DNA of 64,000 nucleotides from Burkholderiaceae bacterium. GTDB lineage: Bacteria; Pseudomonadota; Gammaproteobacteria; Burkholderiales; Burkholderiaceae_C. Position numbers and translations under genes: made by a program. Position 1 is the stretch's first letter; each line of letters begins with the position of its first letter. The notes beneath the pieces are model-generated. The model was not told the origin of the DNA. It ran no database searches and saw only the letters and a list, made by a program, of their open reading frames with translations. The DNA is taken from NCBI GenBank assembly GCA_018780645.1, contig JADMJJ010000005.1, forward strand, positions 186,001-250,000, in the 5' to 3' direction. Shown piece after piece: positions 16,827 to 24,692 of the stretch.

Positions 16827-17888
16827 ATGGCTGGTGATTCCGATTCTTCCGATACGCAACGTCAACCCGTGGACGGCTGGCTTGAGCCGCTGGACGGCAA
16901 CGCCTGCGGGGAAGACCTGGAGTACGACCCCAGCTTTCTGGAATTGGACCAGGCCGTTGCCGGTAAACCGGAGACGCAGTTCGCCGCCGCCCAGCCCCCC
17001 AGCTGGCCCGAGGCCCGGGGCCTGGCCGAAGACCTGCTAGGCCGCAGCCGCGACCTGCGAGTCGCCCTGAGTTGGGCCCGCGCCAAGATCAATCTCGATG
17101 GCCTGGAAGCCCTGCCCGAAGGCCTGCGCCTGATGCATGGCCTGCTCGATCGCTTCTGGGATGGCCTGCACCCTGGCTTGGACCCCGATGACGGCGATGC
17201 CTTCGCCCGAGTCAGCGTGCTGGGCTCCATGGACAAGCTCGACGGCTTGCTCGGCGACGTGCGTCAGGCCCTGCTGATCAATGACAGGCGCATGGGCGGA
17301 TTGCGCACACGTGATGTGGAGATAGCGCTTGACCGCCTGGCCGCGCGCCCGGACGAATCGCCGCCGACGGCTGGCCAGATCCAGGGCATGCTGGGCGACA
17401 TGCCCGACTTGGCGGCGCGCTTGCGCAGCACCTGCGAAGAGGGCCGCCAGCAAGTCCTCGCCCTGCAACGGCTGATGAACGACAAGTTCGGCATCGAGAA
17501 CGCGGTCGATGTGAAGGCGCTCAGAGGCATGCTGGAGGCGATCGAGTCGCTGCTGCCCGACCCCGATGCGGGGGGTGACGAGGATGCAGGCGAGGCCGGC
17601 GCTTCAGACGACGGCACGCCACGTCCGGGTCGCCGAGGCGGCGGCGGACCGATGAGCATCGAGAGCCGCCAGGACGCCATCAAGGCGATCAATCTGGTCT
17701 GCGCCTATCTGGAGCGCAGCGAGCCCACCAACCCGGCCCAGTTGCTGCTGCGACGGGCGGAACGGCTGATCGAAAAGAATTTCCTGCAACTGGTGCGCGA
17801 CCTTGCGCCCGACGCGATGGCCGAGGTGGCCCGCATCATGGGCGTGGACCCGGATTCCATAGGCCGCGATGATTCGGGTTCCTACTGA
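16827..17888 (+). CDS. tssA: T6SS protein TssA (ImpA N-terminal family)
   Basis: TssA primes and caps sheath/tube polymerisation between baseplate and tail. The 353-residue product has the ImpA-N domain at the start (WLEPLDGNACGEDLEYDPSF, then LLGRSRDLRVALSWARA and LPEGLRLMHGLLDRFWDGLHP). A C-terminal segment GGPMSIESRQDAIKAINLVC leads to the usual tail (ERSEPTNPAQLLLRRAERLI, ending MAEVARIMGVD). Length puts it with the short TssA forms. An AGG lies 10 bp before the ATG. It opens the T6SS gene run and is separated from tssB by 177 bp without a gene. Confidence 0.93.
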   Translation: MAGDSDSSDTQRQPVDGWLEPLDGNACGEDLEYDPSFLELDQAVAGKPETQFAAAQPPSWPEARGLAEDLLGRSRDLRVALSWARAKINLDGLEALPEGLRLMHGLLDRFWDGLHPGLDPDDGDAFARVSVLGSMDKLDGLLGDVRQALLINDRRMGGLRTRDVEIALDRLAARPDESPPTAGQIQGMLGDMPDLAARLRSTCEEGRQQVLALQRLMNDKFGIENAVDVKALRGMLEAIESLLPDPDAGGDEDAGEAGASDDGTPRPGRRGGGGPMSIESRQDAIKAINLVCAYLERSEPTNPAQLLLRRAERLIEKNFLQLVRDLAPDAMAEVARIMGVDPDSIGRDDSGSY

Positions 17889-18065
17889 CATCCATGTTTG
17901 TTGCATGCGCCGTAAACTGAAAGATCAAGCGGCAAATACTATTGAAAGCCACGAGATATAAGCCTGTCTCTACCTCGCTTTGCCGCACACCAATACCTGC
18001 GCCTGGCGCCGGATTGACCAAGGGCTTGTAGGTTTCTTTGTTTTTCGATCTATTGGAGATCTCAT

Positions 18066-18566
18066 ATGGGCAGCAGCCAGAAATTCATCGCTCGCAACCG
18101 GGCGCCGCGCGTTCAAATTGAATATGACGTGGAGTTGTATGGCGCCGAGAAAAAGGTGCAGTTGCCCTTTGTGATGGGCGTGATGGCCGACTTGGCGGGC
18201 AAGCCCGAGGAGCCGCTGCCCCCGGTGGCGGACCGCAAGTTCCTCGAGTTCGATGTGGACAACTTCGACACCCGGATGAAGGCCATGAAGCCACGCGTCG
18301 CCTTCCAGGTGCCCAACACCTTGACCGGCGAGGGCAATCTGTCGGTGGACCTGAGCTTCGAGAACATGGATGACTTCTCGCCGGCGGCCATCGCTGCCAA
18401 GGTCGAGGGCCTGAACAAGCTGCTGGACGCACGCCAGCAACTGTCCAATCTCGTCACCTATATGGACGGCAAGGGAGGCGCGGAGGAGCTGATCGCCAAG
18501 GTGCTCAATGACCCGGCGCTGCTGCAATCGCTGACCGCCGCGGGCAAGCCCGAAGGCAACTCCTGA
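18066..18566 (+). CDS. tssB: T6SS contractile sheath small subunit TssB (VipA)
   Basis: TssB pairs with TssC to form the contractile sheath around the Hcp tube. The 166-residue product begins MGSSQKFIARNRAPRVQIEY and contains LPFVMGVMADLAG and the DNFDTRMKAMKPR segment, all typical of the family. Its length is normal. GGAG lies just before the ATG. The 177-bp gap to tssA may hold a separate promoter, but I see none with strong consensus. The N-terminal helix is the expected contact of TagJ, which is encoded further down. Confidence 0.96.
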   Translation: MGSSQKFIARNRAPRVQIEYDVELYGAEKKVQLPFVMGVMADLAGKPEEPLPPVADRKFLEFDVDNFDTRMKAMKPRVAFQVPNTLTGEGNLSVDLSFENMDDFSPAAIAAKVEGLNKLLDARQQLSNLVTYMDGKGGAEELIAKVLNDPALLQSLTAAGKPEGNS

Positions 18567-18596
18567 CCCCTAGATCTGATATCCGGAGCACACACA

Positions 18597-20087
18597 ATGG
18601 CTGAACTGGAACAACAAGCGGCGGCATTTGCCGGCGTCACGGTTGAGGGCAACGACTTCGCCTCGTTGCTGAACAAGGAATTCAAGCCCAAATCGGACGA
18701 GGCCAAGTCGGCCGTCGAGGCGGCCGTGCAGACCCTGGCGCAGCAGGCGCTGGCCAACGTCAAGCTGATCAGCACCGACACGGTCGCCAGCATCGAGGCA
18801 ATGATTGCCGCACTGGACAAGAAGCTGTCCGAGCAGGTCAATCTGATACTGCACCATGCCGATTTCCAGAAGCTGGAGTCGGCCTGGCGCGGCCTGCACT
18901 ACATGGTCAACAACACCGAGACCGACGAGCAGCTGAAGATCCGCGTGATGTCCATCTCCAAGCAGGACCTGGGCAAGACGCTGAAGCGCTACAAGGGCAC
19001 GGCCTGGGACCAGTCGCCGCTGTTCAAGAAGCTCTACGAAGAAGAGTACGGCCAGTTCGGCGGCGAGCCCTTCGGCGCCCTGGTCGGCGACTACCACTTC
19101 GACCACTCGCCGCCCGATGTCGAGCTGCTGGGCGAAATGTCCAAGATCGCCGCCTCGGCCCATGCCCCCTTCATCACCGGTGCCGCACCGACCGTGATGC
19201 AGATGGAGTCCTGGGGTGAGCTGGCCAACCCGCGCGACCTGACCAAGATCTTCACCACGCCCGAGTACGCCGCCTGGCGCTCGCTGCGCGAGTCGGACGA
19301 CGCCCGCTACCTGGCGCTGTGCATGCCGCGCTTCCTGGGCCGCATCCCCTACGGTCCCAAGACCAGCCCGGTGGACGCCTTCAACTTCGAGGAAGACACC
19401 GCCGGAGCCGATCACGACAAGTACAGCTGGTGCAACGCCGCCTATGCGATGGCCACCAACATCAACCGTTCGTTCAAGGAATACGGCTGGTGCTCGCGCA
19501 TACGTGGCGTCGAGTCCGGCGGCGCGGTCGAGAACCTGCCCACGCACACCTTCCCGACCGATGATGGCGGCGTGGACATGAAGTGCCCGACCGAGATCGC
19601 GATCTCGGACCGTCGCGAAGCCGAGCTGTCGAAGAACGGCTTCCTGGCGATGATCCACCGCAAGAACTCCGACTTTGCCGCCTTCATCGGCGCCCAGTCG
19701 CTGCAAAAGCCGACCGAGTATGACGACCCCGATGCCACTGCCAACGCGGCGCTGGCGGCCCGTCTGCCCTATCTGTTCGCTTGCAATCGCTTCGCCCATT
19801 ACCTGAAGTGCATGGTGCGCGACAAGGTGGGCTCGTTCAAGACCCGCGACGCAATGGAGCGCTGGTTGAATGACTGGATTCTGAATTACGTCGATGGCGA
19901 CCCCGCCAATTCGACCGAGCAGACCAAGGCACAAAGACCCTTGGCCGCAGCAGAAGTCGTTGTGGAAGAAGTGGAGGGAGCGCCGGGCTATTACCAGTCC
20001 AAGTTCTTCCTCAAACCCCACTACCAGCTCGAAGGCCTCTCGGTTTCGCTTCGTCTGGTTTCCAAGCTGCCTTCGGAGAAATCCTGA
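18597..20087 (+). CDS. tssC: T6SS contractile sheath large subunit TssC (VipB)
   Basis: TssC is the main sheath protein and the unit recognised by ClpV after contraction. The 496-residue protein carries the family core: ILHHADFQKLESAWRGLHYM, GALVGDYHFDH, PRFLGRIPYGP, and the C-terminal RPLAAAEVVVEEVEG followed by FLKPHYQLEGL. Length agrees with VipB proteins. It starts 30 bp after tssB and is followed 42 bp later by hcp. Confidence 0.97.
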   Translation: MAELEQQAAAFAGVTVEGNDFASLLNKEFKPKSDEAKSAVEAAVQTLAQQALANVKLISTDTVASIEAMIAALDKKLSEQVNLILHHADFQKLESAWRGLHYMVNNTETDEQLKIRVMSISKQDLGKTLKRYKGTAWDQSPLFKKLYEEEYGQFGGEPFGALVGDYHFDHSPPDVELLGEMSKIAASAHAPFITGAAPTVMQMESWGELANPRDLTKIFTTPEYAAWRSLRESDDARYLALCMPRFLGRIPYGPKTSPVDAFNFEEDTAGADHDKYSWCNAAYAMATNINRSFKEYGWCSRIRGVESGGAVENLPTHTFPTDDGGVDMKCPTEIAISDRREAELSKNGFLAMIHRKNSDFAAFIGAQSLQKPTEYDDPDATANAALAARLPYLFACNRFAHYLKCMVRDKVGSFKTRDAMERWLNDWILNYVDGDPANSTEQTKAQRPLAAAEVVVEEVEGAPGYYQSKFFLKPHYQLEGLSVSLRLVSKLPSEKS

Positions 20088-20129
20088 GGCACCTTCTTCA
20101 TTCCCTGAAACCAGTATTGGAGAGTCAGC

Positions 20130-20660
20130 ATGCCAGGTAATGCATTCATCAAGTTCACGGCTGATTCCGGGACCATTCCCGGTGAGTCGCTACAAAAGGG
20201 CCACACCGGCAAGGACGGTTGGATCGAAATCGGCGACTGGAGCTGGGACATTGAGGCCGAGACCAGCTTCCTCAAGGGCACGGGCGCGGCCGTGGGCAAA
20301 CCCACGCCGGGCACCATGTCCTTCTCGCACTATTACGACAAGTCCTCGCCGGTGATCATGAAGATGATCGTGCAGGGCACGCACTTCAAGACCGCACAGA
20401 TCGACATGTGCAAACAGACCGGCAGCGGTACGCCGGAGATCTATTTCCAGATGGTGGCTGCCGAGGTGTTCATCACCAAGGTTTCCAGCAAGGGCGGCGA
20501 AGACGGCAGTGTCAATCAAGACGTGGAAATGGTCTTCAAGTCGGTCAAGTTCGGCTACAAGCGCCAGACCAATGACGGCAAGCTGGGTGCGACCGTGGTG
20601 TTCGCCTGGAACATCGCCGAGATGACCACCGACGCGCCCAAGTGCGCGCTGACCATTTAA
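20130..20660 (+). CDS. hcp: Hcp tube protein, copy 1
   Basis: Hcp hexamers stack to form the inner tube expelled by the T6SS, and can carry effectors in the lumen. The 176-residue product starts MPGNAFIKF, then GWIEIGDWSWDIEAETS, and contains VFITKVSSKGGEDGSVNQDV, as in Hcp. It has a strong GGAG ribosome site. It is closely similar to the next gene, including these two blocks, so the pair arose by tandem duplication. Confidence 0.95.
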   Translation: MPGNAFIKFTADSGTIPGESLQKGHTGKDGWIEIGDWSWDIEAETSFLKGTGAAVGKPTPGTMSFSHYYDKSSPVIMKMIVQGTHFKTAQIDMCKQTGSGTPEIYFQMVAAEVFITKVSSKGGEDGSVNQDVEMVFKSVKFGYKRQTNDGKLGATVVFAWNIAEMTTDAPKCALTI

Positions 20661-20671
20661 GGAGCTGAATC

Positions 20672-21199
20672 ATGCCGGGCAATAGTTTTATCAAGTTCGA
20701 CGGTGTCAAGGAAGGCGAGTCCTTCCAGAGCAATCGTGATGGCAAGCAGGGCTGGATCGAAATCGGCGACTGGAGCTGGGACATCGAGGCCGAGACCAGC
20801 TTCACCAAGGGCGGCGGCGCTGCCGTGGGCAAGCCGACACCGGGCACCCTGTCGTTCTCGCATTTCTACGACCTGTCGTCTCCCGTGATCATGGCCAAGA
20901 TCGTCGGCGGCCAGCACTTTGCCGAGGTCGTCATCGACATGCTCAAACAGACCGGAGACAAGGGCGGCCTGCCGACCCAGTACTTCCAGATCAAGATGAA
21001 GGAAGTCTTCATCACCAAGGTCTCGAGCAAGGGCGGTGAGGACGGCTCGGTCAACCAGGACGTCGAAATGGTGTTCAAGGAGATCGCCGTCGGTTACAAG
21101 CCGCAGAAGAACGACGGCTCCCTGGAAGCCCCGACCGACTTCAACTGGAATATCGCGCGGATGAACCTGGCGACCTCCATTCAGAACGACTGGAAGTAG
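20672..21199 (+). CDS. hcp: Hcp tube protein, copy 2
   Basis: This 175-residue Hcp lies 11 bp after copy 1, with AAGGAG before its ATG. It shares the GWIEIGDWSWDIEAETS and ITKVSSKGGEDGSVNQDVEM blocks with copy 1 but differs in the N-terminal loop, in the LKQTGDKGGLPTQYFQ segment and at the C-terminus. The gene is followed by a 164-bp spacer with two hairpins. Both copies look intact; which one builds the tube cannot be told from the sequence. Confidence 0.95.
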   Translation: MPGNSFIKFDGVKEGESFQSNRDGKQGWIEIGDWSWDIEAETSFTKGGGAAVGKPTPGTLSFSHFYDLSSPVIMAKIVGGQHFAEVVIDMLKQTGDKGGLPTQYFQIKMKEVFITKVSSKGGEDGSVNQDVEMVFKEIAVGYKPQKNDGSLEAPTDFNWNIARMNLATSIQNDWK

Positions 21200-21208
21200 C
21201 CAAGCTTG

Positions 21209-21232
21209 GCGCGGCGCTCCCGGGCGCCGCGC
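21209..21232 (+). other. GC-rich hairpin just after hcp copy 2
   Basis: A perfect 9-bp stem (GCGCGGCGC / GCGCCGCGC) with a 6-nt loop lies 10 nt after the hcp2 stop, followed by GAGTGTTT. The U-tract is weak, so it could be a leaky terminator or a 3' stabilising structure for the tssB-hcp2 mRNA. Confidence 0.55.
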
Positions 21233-21240
21233 GAGTGTTT

Positions 21241-21303
21241 CACCGCCTTTTCGCCCACGCTCAACCGCAGCCCCCCAAGCGGTTGAGAGGCGGCGAGGCG
21301 GTG
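21241..21303 (+). other. Long imperfect hairpin between hcp copy 2 and hcp-like gene 3
   Basis: Three collinear helices can form: CACCGCC (21241-21247) with GGCGGTG (21297-21303), TCGCC (21251-21255) with GGCGA (21292-21296), and CTCAACCGC (21260-21268) with GCGGTTGAG (21279-21287). The loop is 10 nt. No U-tract follows. It may act as mRNA processing or stability structure together with the hairpin immediately upstream. Confidence 0.5.
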
Positions 21304-21363
21304 CAACGCGCTCTTCATATGCCTGGTCCTGGCCGGGCTCACTCCTTTGTCTGGTAGGTCGCC

Positions 21364-21879
21364 ATGTCCGCAACAATGATCTTCCTGAAGCTCTACGTGG
21401 ACAACAAGCCCATTGCGGGCGAGGGCACCACCGAGGACTATGTCGGGCAGATCGAGATCGAGTCCTTCTCCTGGGGCATGAAGGCCACGCACACCCAGAA
21501 GGGTCGGGACAAGGTGTCCGTCGAGGTGCGGCCCGAGAAGATCAGCCTGTCGAAGTATTTCGACAAGTCCAGCACCAACCTGTGCACGTTCGCCGACACG
21601 CGCAAAGCGTTCACCACGGCGCGCCTGACCTTTCTGAGCATGGTGCTGAAGACATCGAACCAGAAGCCCAAGCCGGTGATGGAGATGGTGCTTTCCGACG
21701 GCTATGTCGAGGACGTGAAGATCACCGCGTCCGAGTCGGGGAAATCAATGTCCTTGAAAGAGGACGTGACGCTGTCCTTCCGCAAGTTGAAGGTGATCTA
21801 CCACCCGGTCGAGTTGCGGCGCGGCGCGCGGGGCGCCCCCACGACATTCGACCTGGAGCAGCCTTCGGTCGGTGCTTGA
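21364..21879 (+). CDS. Hcp-family protein, divergent copy 3
   Basis: The 171-residue product begins MSATMIFLKLYVDNKPIAGE and keeps the Hcp layout: an early QIEIESFSWGM block, a central KYFDKSSTNLC segment and a C-terminal DVTLSFRKLKVIYHPVE strand. It is clearly less similar to copies 1 and 2 than they are to each other. It lacks the SSKGGEDGS loop, having SESGKSMSLKEDV instead. It could be a specialised tube unit, an evolved cargo-carrying Hcp, or a structural relative. Start at 21364 is preceded by a weak GGTAGG. Confidence 0.8.
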   Translation: MSATMIFLKLYVDNKPIAGEGTTEDYVGQIEIESFSWGMKATHTQKGRDKVSVEVRPEKISLSKYFDKSSTNLCTFADTRKAFTTARLTFLSMVLKTSNQKPKPVMEMVLSDGYVEDVKITASESGKSMSLKEDVTLSFRKLKVIYHPVELRRGARGAPTTFDLEQPSVGA

Positions 21880-21942
21880 TTAGGTCGCCACCACCGCTAG
21901 CCCCATCCCACCCCTCCCGACGCGCAGCGAGCCGCACCACAC

Positions 21943-22650
21943 ATGGCAAACACCGCAAAACTCTTCATGAAGCTGACCGCCGCAGGCTCGAGAGAGATCA
22001 AGGGCGAGTCCGAGGCCGAAGGCTTCGAGGGCCAGATTGAGGTCGATGATTGGAGCTGGGAAATTGCCACGACAACAGGCATGAAAGTCGACAAACCCAG
22101 TCAAAGCCCGAGGTTCGACGATGCCAATCTGCGCAGCAGCCGCCCTCTGCCCGTCACCGAGAGCGAAACCACGACCCTGCCCTCGGTGTTCCGGTTCAGC
22201 AAGATGATGGACCGCTCCAGCACGGCGCTGATGTATGCGATGACCTCCGGCGAACTTCTCACGGCGGTGGTCTCGATGGAAGAGTCGTCCACGGCCGAAT
22301 TCGAGATCGAGATCACGCTCACCCAGGTACGCGTGACCCACTACGAGGTCAACGGAAAGAACGACAAGGCCAGTGGAGAAATCGAAGAGAAGTGGCACCT
22401 CAACTACTCGGACATCAACTTTGACTACCTGCCCACGGCCTTGAAGGACAAAGGCAAGTTGTCCGTGAAGCTGACTCGTCCGGCCGGCGCCTCGACCGAC
22501 GCCCCGAAGTCCAAGGAAGACCAGATTCTGGAACTGGCCGGCAAGTTCGAACTGCCAGCCCTGGAGAGGCTTTGGGACGACATGAAGAAACGGGCCGGCC
22601 AGCCCAAGCCCAAGCCCGTCGAGGGCGAAGCCAAGGGCAAGGTGGGGTGA
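21943..22650 (+). CDS. Hcp-family protein, divergent copy 4 with C-terminal extension
   Basis: The 235-residue product starts MANTAKLFMKLTAAGSREIK and has the Hcp-like EGQIEVDDWSWEI block and strand pattern. It carries an insertion near residues 50-65 (KPSQSPRFDDANLRSSRPLP) and a tail of about 60 residues (about 178-235). The tail includes an amphipathic helix EDQILELAGKFELPALERLW and a Lys/Pro-rich end. No known toxin motif is visible in the tail. No clear ribosome-binding site precedes the ATG; translation may be coupled to gene 3, 63 bp upstream. Confidence 0.75.
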   Translation: MANTAKLFMKLTAAGSREIKGESEAEGFEGQIEVDDWSWEIATTTGMKVDKPSQSPRFDDANLRSSRPLPVTESETTTLPSVFRFSKMMDRSSTALMYAMTSGELLTAVVSMEESSTAEFEIEITLTQVRVTHYEVNGKNDKASGEIEEKWHLNYSDINFDYLPTALKDKGKLSVKLTRPAGASTDAPKSKEDQILELAGKFELPALERLWDDMKKRAGQPKPKPVEGEAKGKVG

Positions 22651-22705
22651 AAGCCCGCCAAGCGAAACAGGCCACAACGCACACCACAACGCAGACACCA
22701 ACGAC

Positions 22706-23287
22706 ATGGGACTAGAAAACTACCGCGACCTGAGCAAGACCGGCAGCGACCTCTCTGCGGGCTTCCAGTTCGAGTTCTTTTGCGCCCATTGCTCGCGCAA
22801 ATGGAAGAGCCCGTTCAAGGCCCATCGCATCGGTCAGTTGTCCGGCTTTCTGGCGCGCTTTTCATACATTTTTTCCGATATGCGCACCAGCGTGCGGGCC
22901 ACCACCGGTGCGGCCGAACTCCGAGAGCGGGGCGCGTGGGACAAGGCCCTGGCCGAGGCCCAGGCGCAGGCGGCGTCGCTGTTCAGCGTTTGCCAGGAAT
23001 GCAAGCAGGCGGCCTGCGCCGACTGCTTCAGCCCCAATGACGAGATGTGCCTGCCCTGCCTGGAGCAAAGCCGTCGCCAGTCCCATCGCAATGAGGAACA
23101 GGCGGCCAGCCAGGCCCGCGAGGGGGCCCGCTTCACCTGCCCGAACTGCGGCACCGGACATGCCGGCGCGCGTTTCTGCGCCGAATGCGGCTTCGACATG
23201 GCCAGCACCCACAAGAGCTGCCCTGGCTGCGGCACGATGCAACTGCGCCAGGCGCGCTTCTGCACCGACTGCGGCCATGGTTTCTGA
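22706..23287 (+). CDS. Cysteine-rich zinc-ribbon protein inside the T6SS locus
   Basis: I do not recognise a named family. The 193-residue product has twelve cysteines in CxxC pairs from C96 on, plus one early pair. The pairs are C26/C29, C96/C99, C104/C107 and C115/C118, then two clear double zinc ribbons, C145/C148 with C158/C161 and C172/C175 with C186/C189. There is no signal peptide or membrane segment, so it is cytosolic. Residues about 60-95 are helical. Zinc ribbons usually serve protein or nucleic-acid contacts. Its place between hcp copy 4 and tagJ, in the same direction with a 55-bp gap, suggests a T6SS accessory role, perhaps in Hcp handling, which is inference. Confidence 0.7.
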   Translation: MGLENYRDLSKTGSDLSAGFQFEFFCAHCSRKWKSPFKAHRIGQLSGFLARFSYIFSDMRTSVRATTGAAELRERGAWDKALAEAQAQAASLFSVCQECKQAACADCFSPNDEMCLPCLEQSRRQSHRNEEQAASQAREGARFTCPNCGTGHAGARFCAECGFDMASTHKSCPGCGTMQLRQARFCTDCGHGF

Positions 23288-23317
23288 TCTCAACACAGCC
23301 CCCGAGCACCCCTCACC

Positions 23318-24139
23318 ATGACCGAAGCCCTTGCCGCAGCCGAAGCCGCCGTCCGCGCCGGAGACCCCAAGCAGGCGCTGGTGCACCTGACGTCCGCCGT
23401 CAAGGCCGCGCCGGCCAAACCGCAGCTGCGCATCTTCATGGCCCAGCTGCTGTGCGTGCTGGGTCAGTGGGAACGCGCCCACACGCAGCTCAATGTGGTG
23501 GCAGACATGGATTCCACCACCGGCCCAATGCGCGAGATGGTCGGTCATGCCTTGCGCTGCGAGCTGATACGCGCGGCGGTGTTCGCCGGCCGGCGCTCGC
23601 CGATGGTGTTCGGCCAGCCCGATGAGTGGCTTGCGCTGTTGATCGAGTCGCTGCTGCAATCGGGCCAGGGTACGCCCGAGATGTCCGCCCAGCTCGCCGA
23701 CCGCGCCTTCGAGGCCGCCCCGGCCACAAAGGGCCAGCTCAATGGCGAGCCGTTCGAGTGGATTGCCGACGCCGACTCGCGCCTGGGCCCGGTGCTCGAA
23801 GCGATGGTCAACGGCAAGTACTACTGGATTCCGTTCAGCCGCCTGTCGCGCGTCTCGATCGATGCACCAACCGATCTGCGCGACCATGTCTGGCTGCCGG
23901 CGCAGATCTCGTTCAGCAACGGTGGCGAGGCGATCGCCATGATCCCGACCCGCTACCCAGGTTCGCAGTCCAGCGAAGACGCCCAGATCCTGATGGCACG
24001 CAAGACCGAATGGCGCGATCTCGGCAATGAACGCTTCGCCGGGCTGGGCCAGCGGGTGCTGGTCACCGACCAGGGCGAACATGACATGCTCAGCGTGCGC
24101 TTGATCGAGCTGGAATCCGGCGGCGAGCCGGAGGCCTGA
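23318..24139 (+). CDS. tagJ: T6SS accessory protein TagJ (ImpE/SciE family)
   Basis: TagJ is a cytosolic accessory protein that in Pseudomonas binds the N-terminal helix of TssB and contacts ClpV, tuning sheath recycling. The 273-residue product has an N-terminal TPR-like half (AEAAVRAGDPKQALVHLTSAVKAAP, split here as AGDPKQALVHL) and the ImpE core. In the core FEWIADADSRLGPVLEAMVN, YYWIPFSRL and DHVWLPAQISF are diagnostic. Its stop is 7 bp before tssE, so the two are translated together. Confidence 0.9.
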   Translation: MTEALAAAEAAVRAGDPKQALVHLTSAVKAAPAKPQLRIFMAQLLCVLGQWERAHTQLNVVADMDSTTGPMREMVGHALRCELIRAAVFAGRRSPMVFGQPDEWLALLIESLLQSGQGTPEMSAQLADRAFEAAPATKGQLNGEPFEWIADADSRLGPVLEAMVNGKYYWIPFSRLSRVSIDAPTDLRDHVWLPAQISFSNGGEAIAMIPTRYPGSQSSEDAQILMARKTEWRDLGNERFAGLGQRVLVTDQGEHDMLSVRLIELESGGEPEA

Positions 24140-24146
24140 CGCCGCA

Positions 24147-24674
24147 ATGGCCGAACTGAACTCCCGCGACCGGCTGCAGCCCTCATTGCTGGACAGGCTG
24201 ATAGACCACGAGCCACAGCAGCATCAGGAGGGGCTGGACGCCCGCGTATTGACGCGCCAGCAGCTGCGGGCGGCCGTGCTGCGTGACCTTTCATGGCTGT
24301 TCAATGCCACGAGGCCAGAGCCCGAGCCGACCTCGGTGCGCCGCGAGGAACTGGCCTTGTGGCGGGGCGCGGACTTTGCCCGCCGCTCGGTGCTCAACTA
24401 CGGCATGCCGGCCTTTTCCGGTGTGACCTTGTCGTCGATGGACACCGCCGCGATCGAGCGCGGCGTGACCGAGGTGATACGCAATTTCGAGCCCCGCATC
24501 GATCCGGACAGCCTGGTCGTCGAGGTCAAGTTCGACCACCAGAACCACCACAACACGATGCAGCTGGTGATACGCGGCCAGATGTGGAGCCAGCCGGTGC
24601 CACTGGAGCTGCTGTTGTCGGCCGACGTCGATATCGAGACCGGCAGCACGCGGCTGCGCGAGTTGCGTGCCTAA
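24147..24674 (+). CDS. tssE: T6SS baseplate protein TssE (gp25-like)
   Basis: TssE is the gp25-like wedge component of the T6SS baseplate. The 175-residue product contains the N-terminal LQPSLLDRLID, the RREELALWRGADFARRSVLN region, YGMPAFSGVT, and the EVIRNFEPRIDPDSLVVEV strand with the conserved E-P-R core of gp25. The length is usual. It sits 7 bp after tagJ and 18 bp before tssF, the conserved E-F-G order. Confidence 0.94.
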   Translation: MAELNSRDRLQPSLLDRLIDHEPQQHQEGLDARVLTRQQLRAAVLRDLSWLFNATRPEPEPTSVRREELALWRGADFARRSVLNYGMPAFSGVTLSSMDTAAIERGVTEVIRNFEPRIDPDSLVVEVKFDHQNHHNTMQLVIRGQMWSQPVPLELLLSADVDIETGSTRLRELRA

Positions 24675-24692
24675 CCCCGATCTCTAGCTGCC

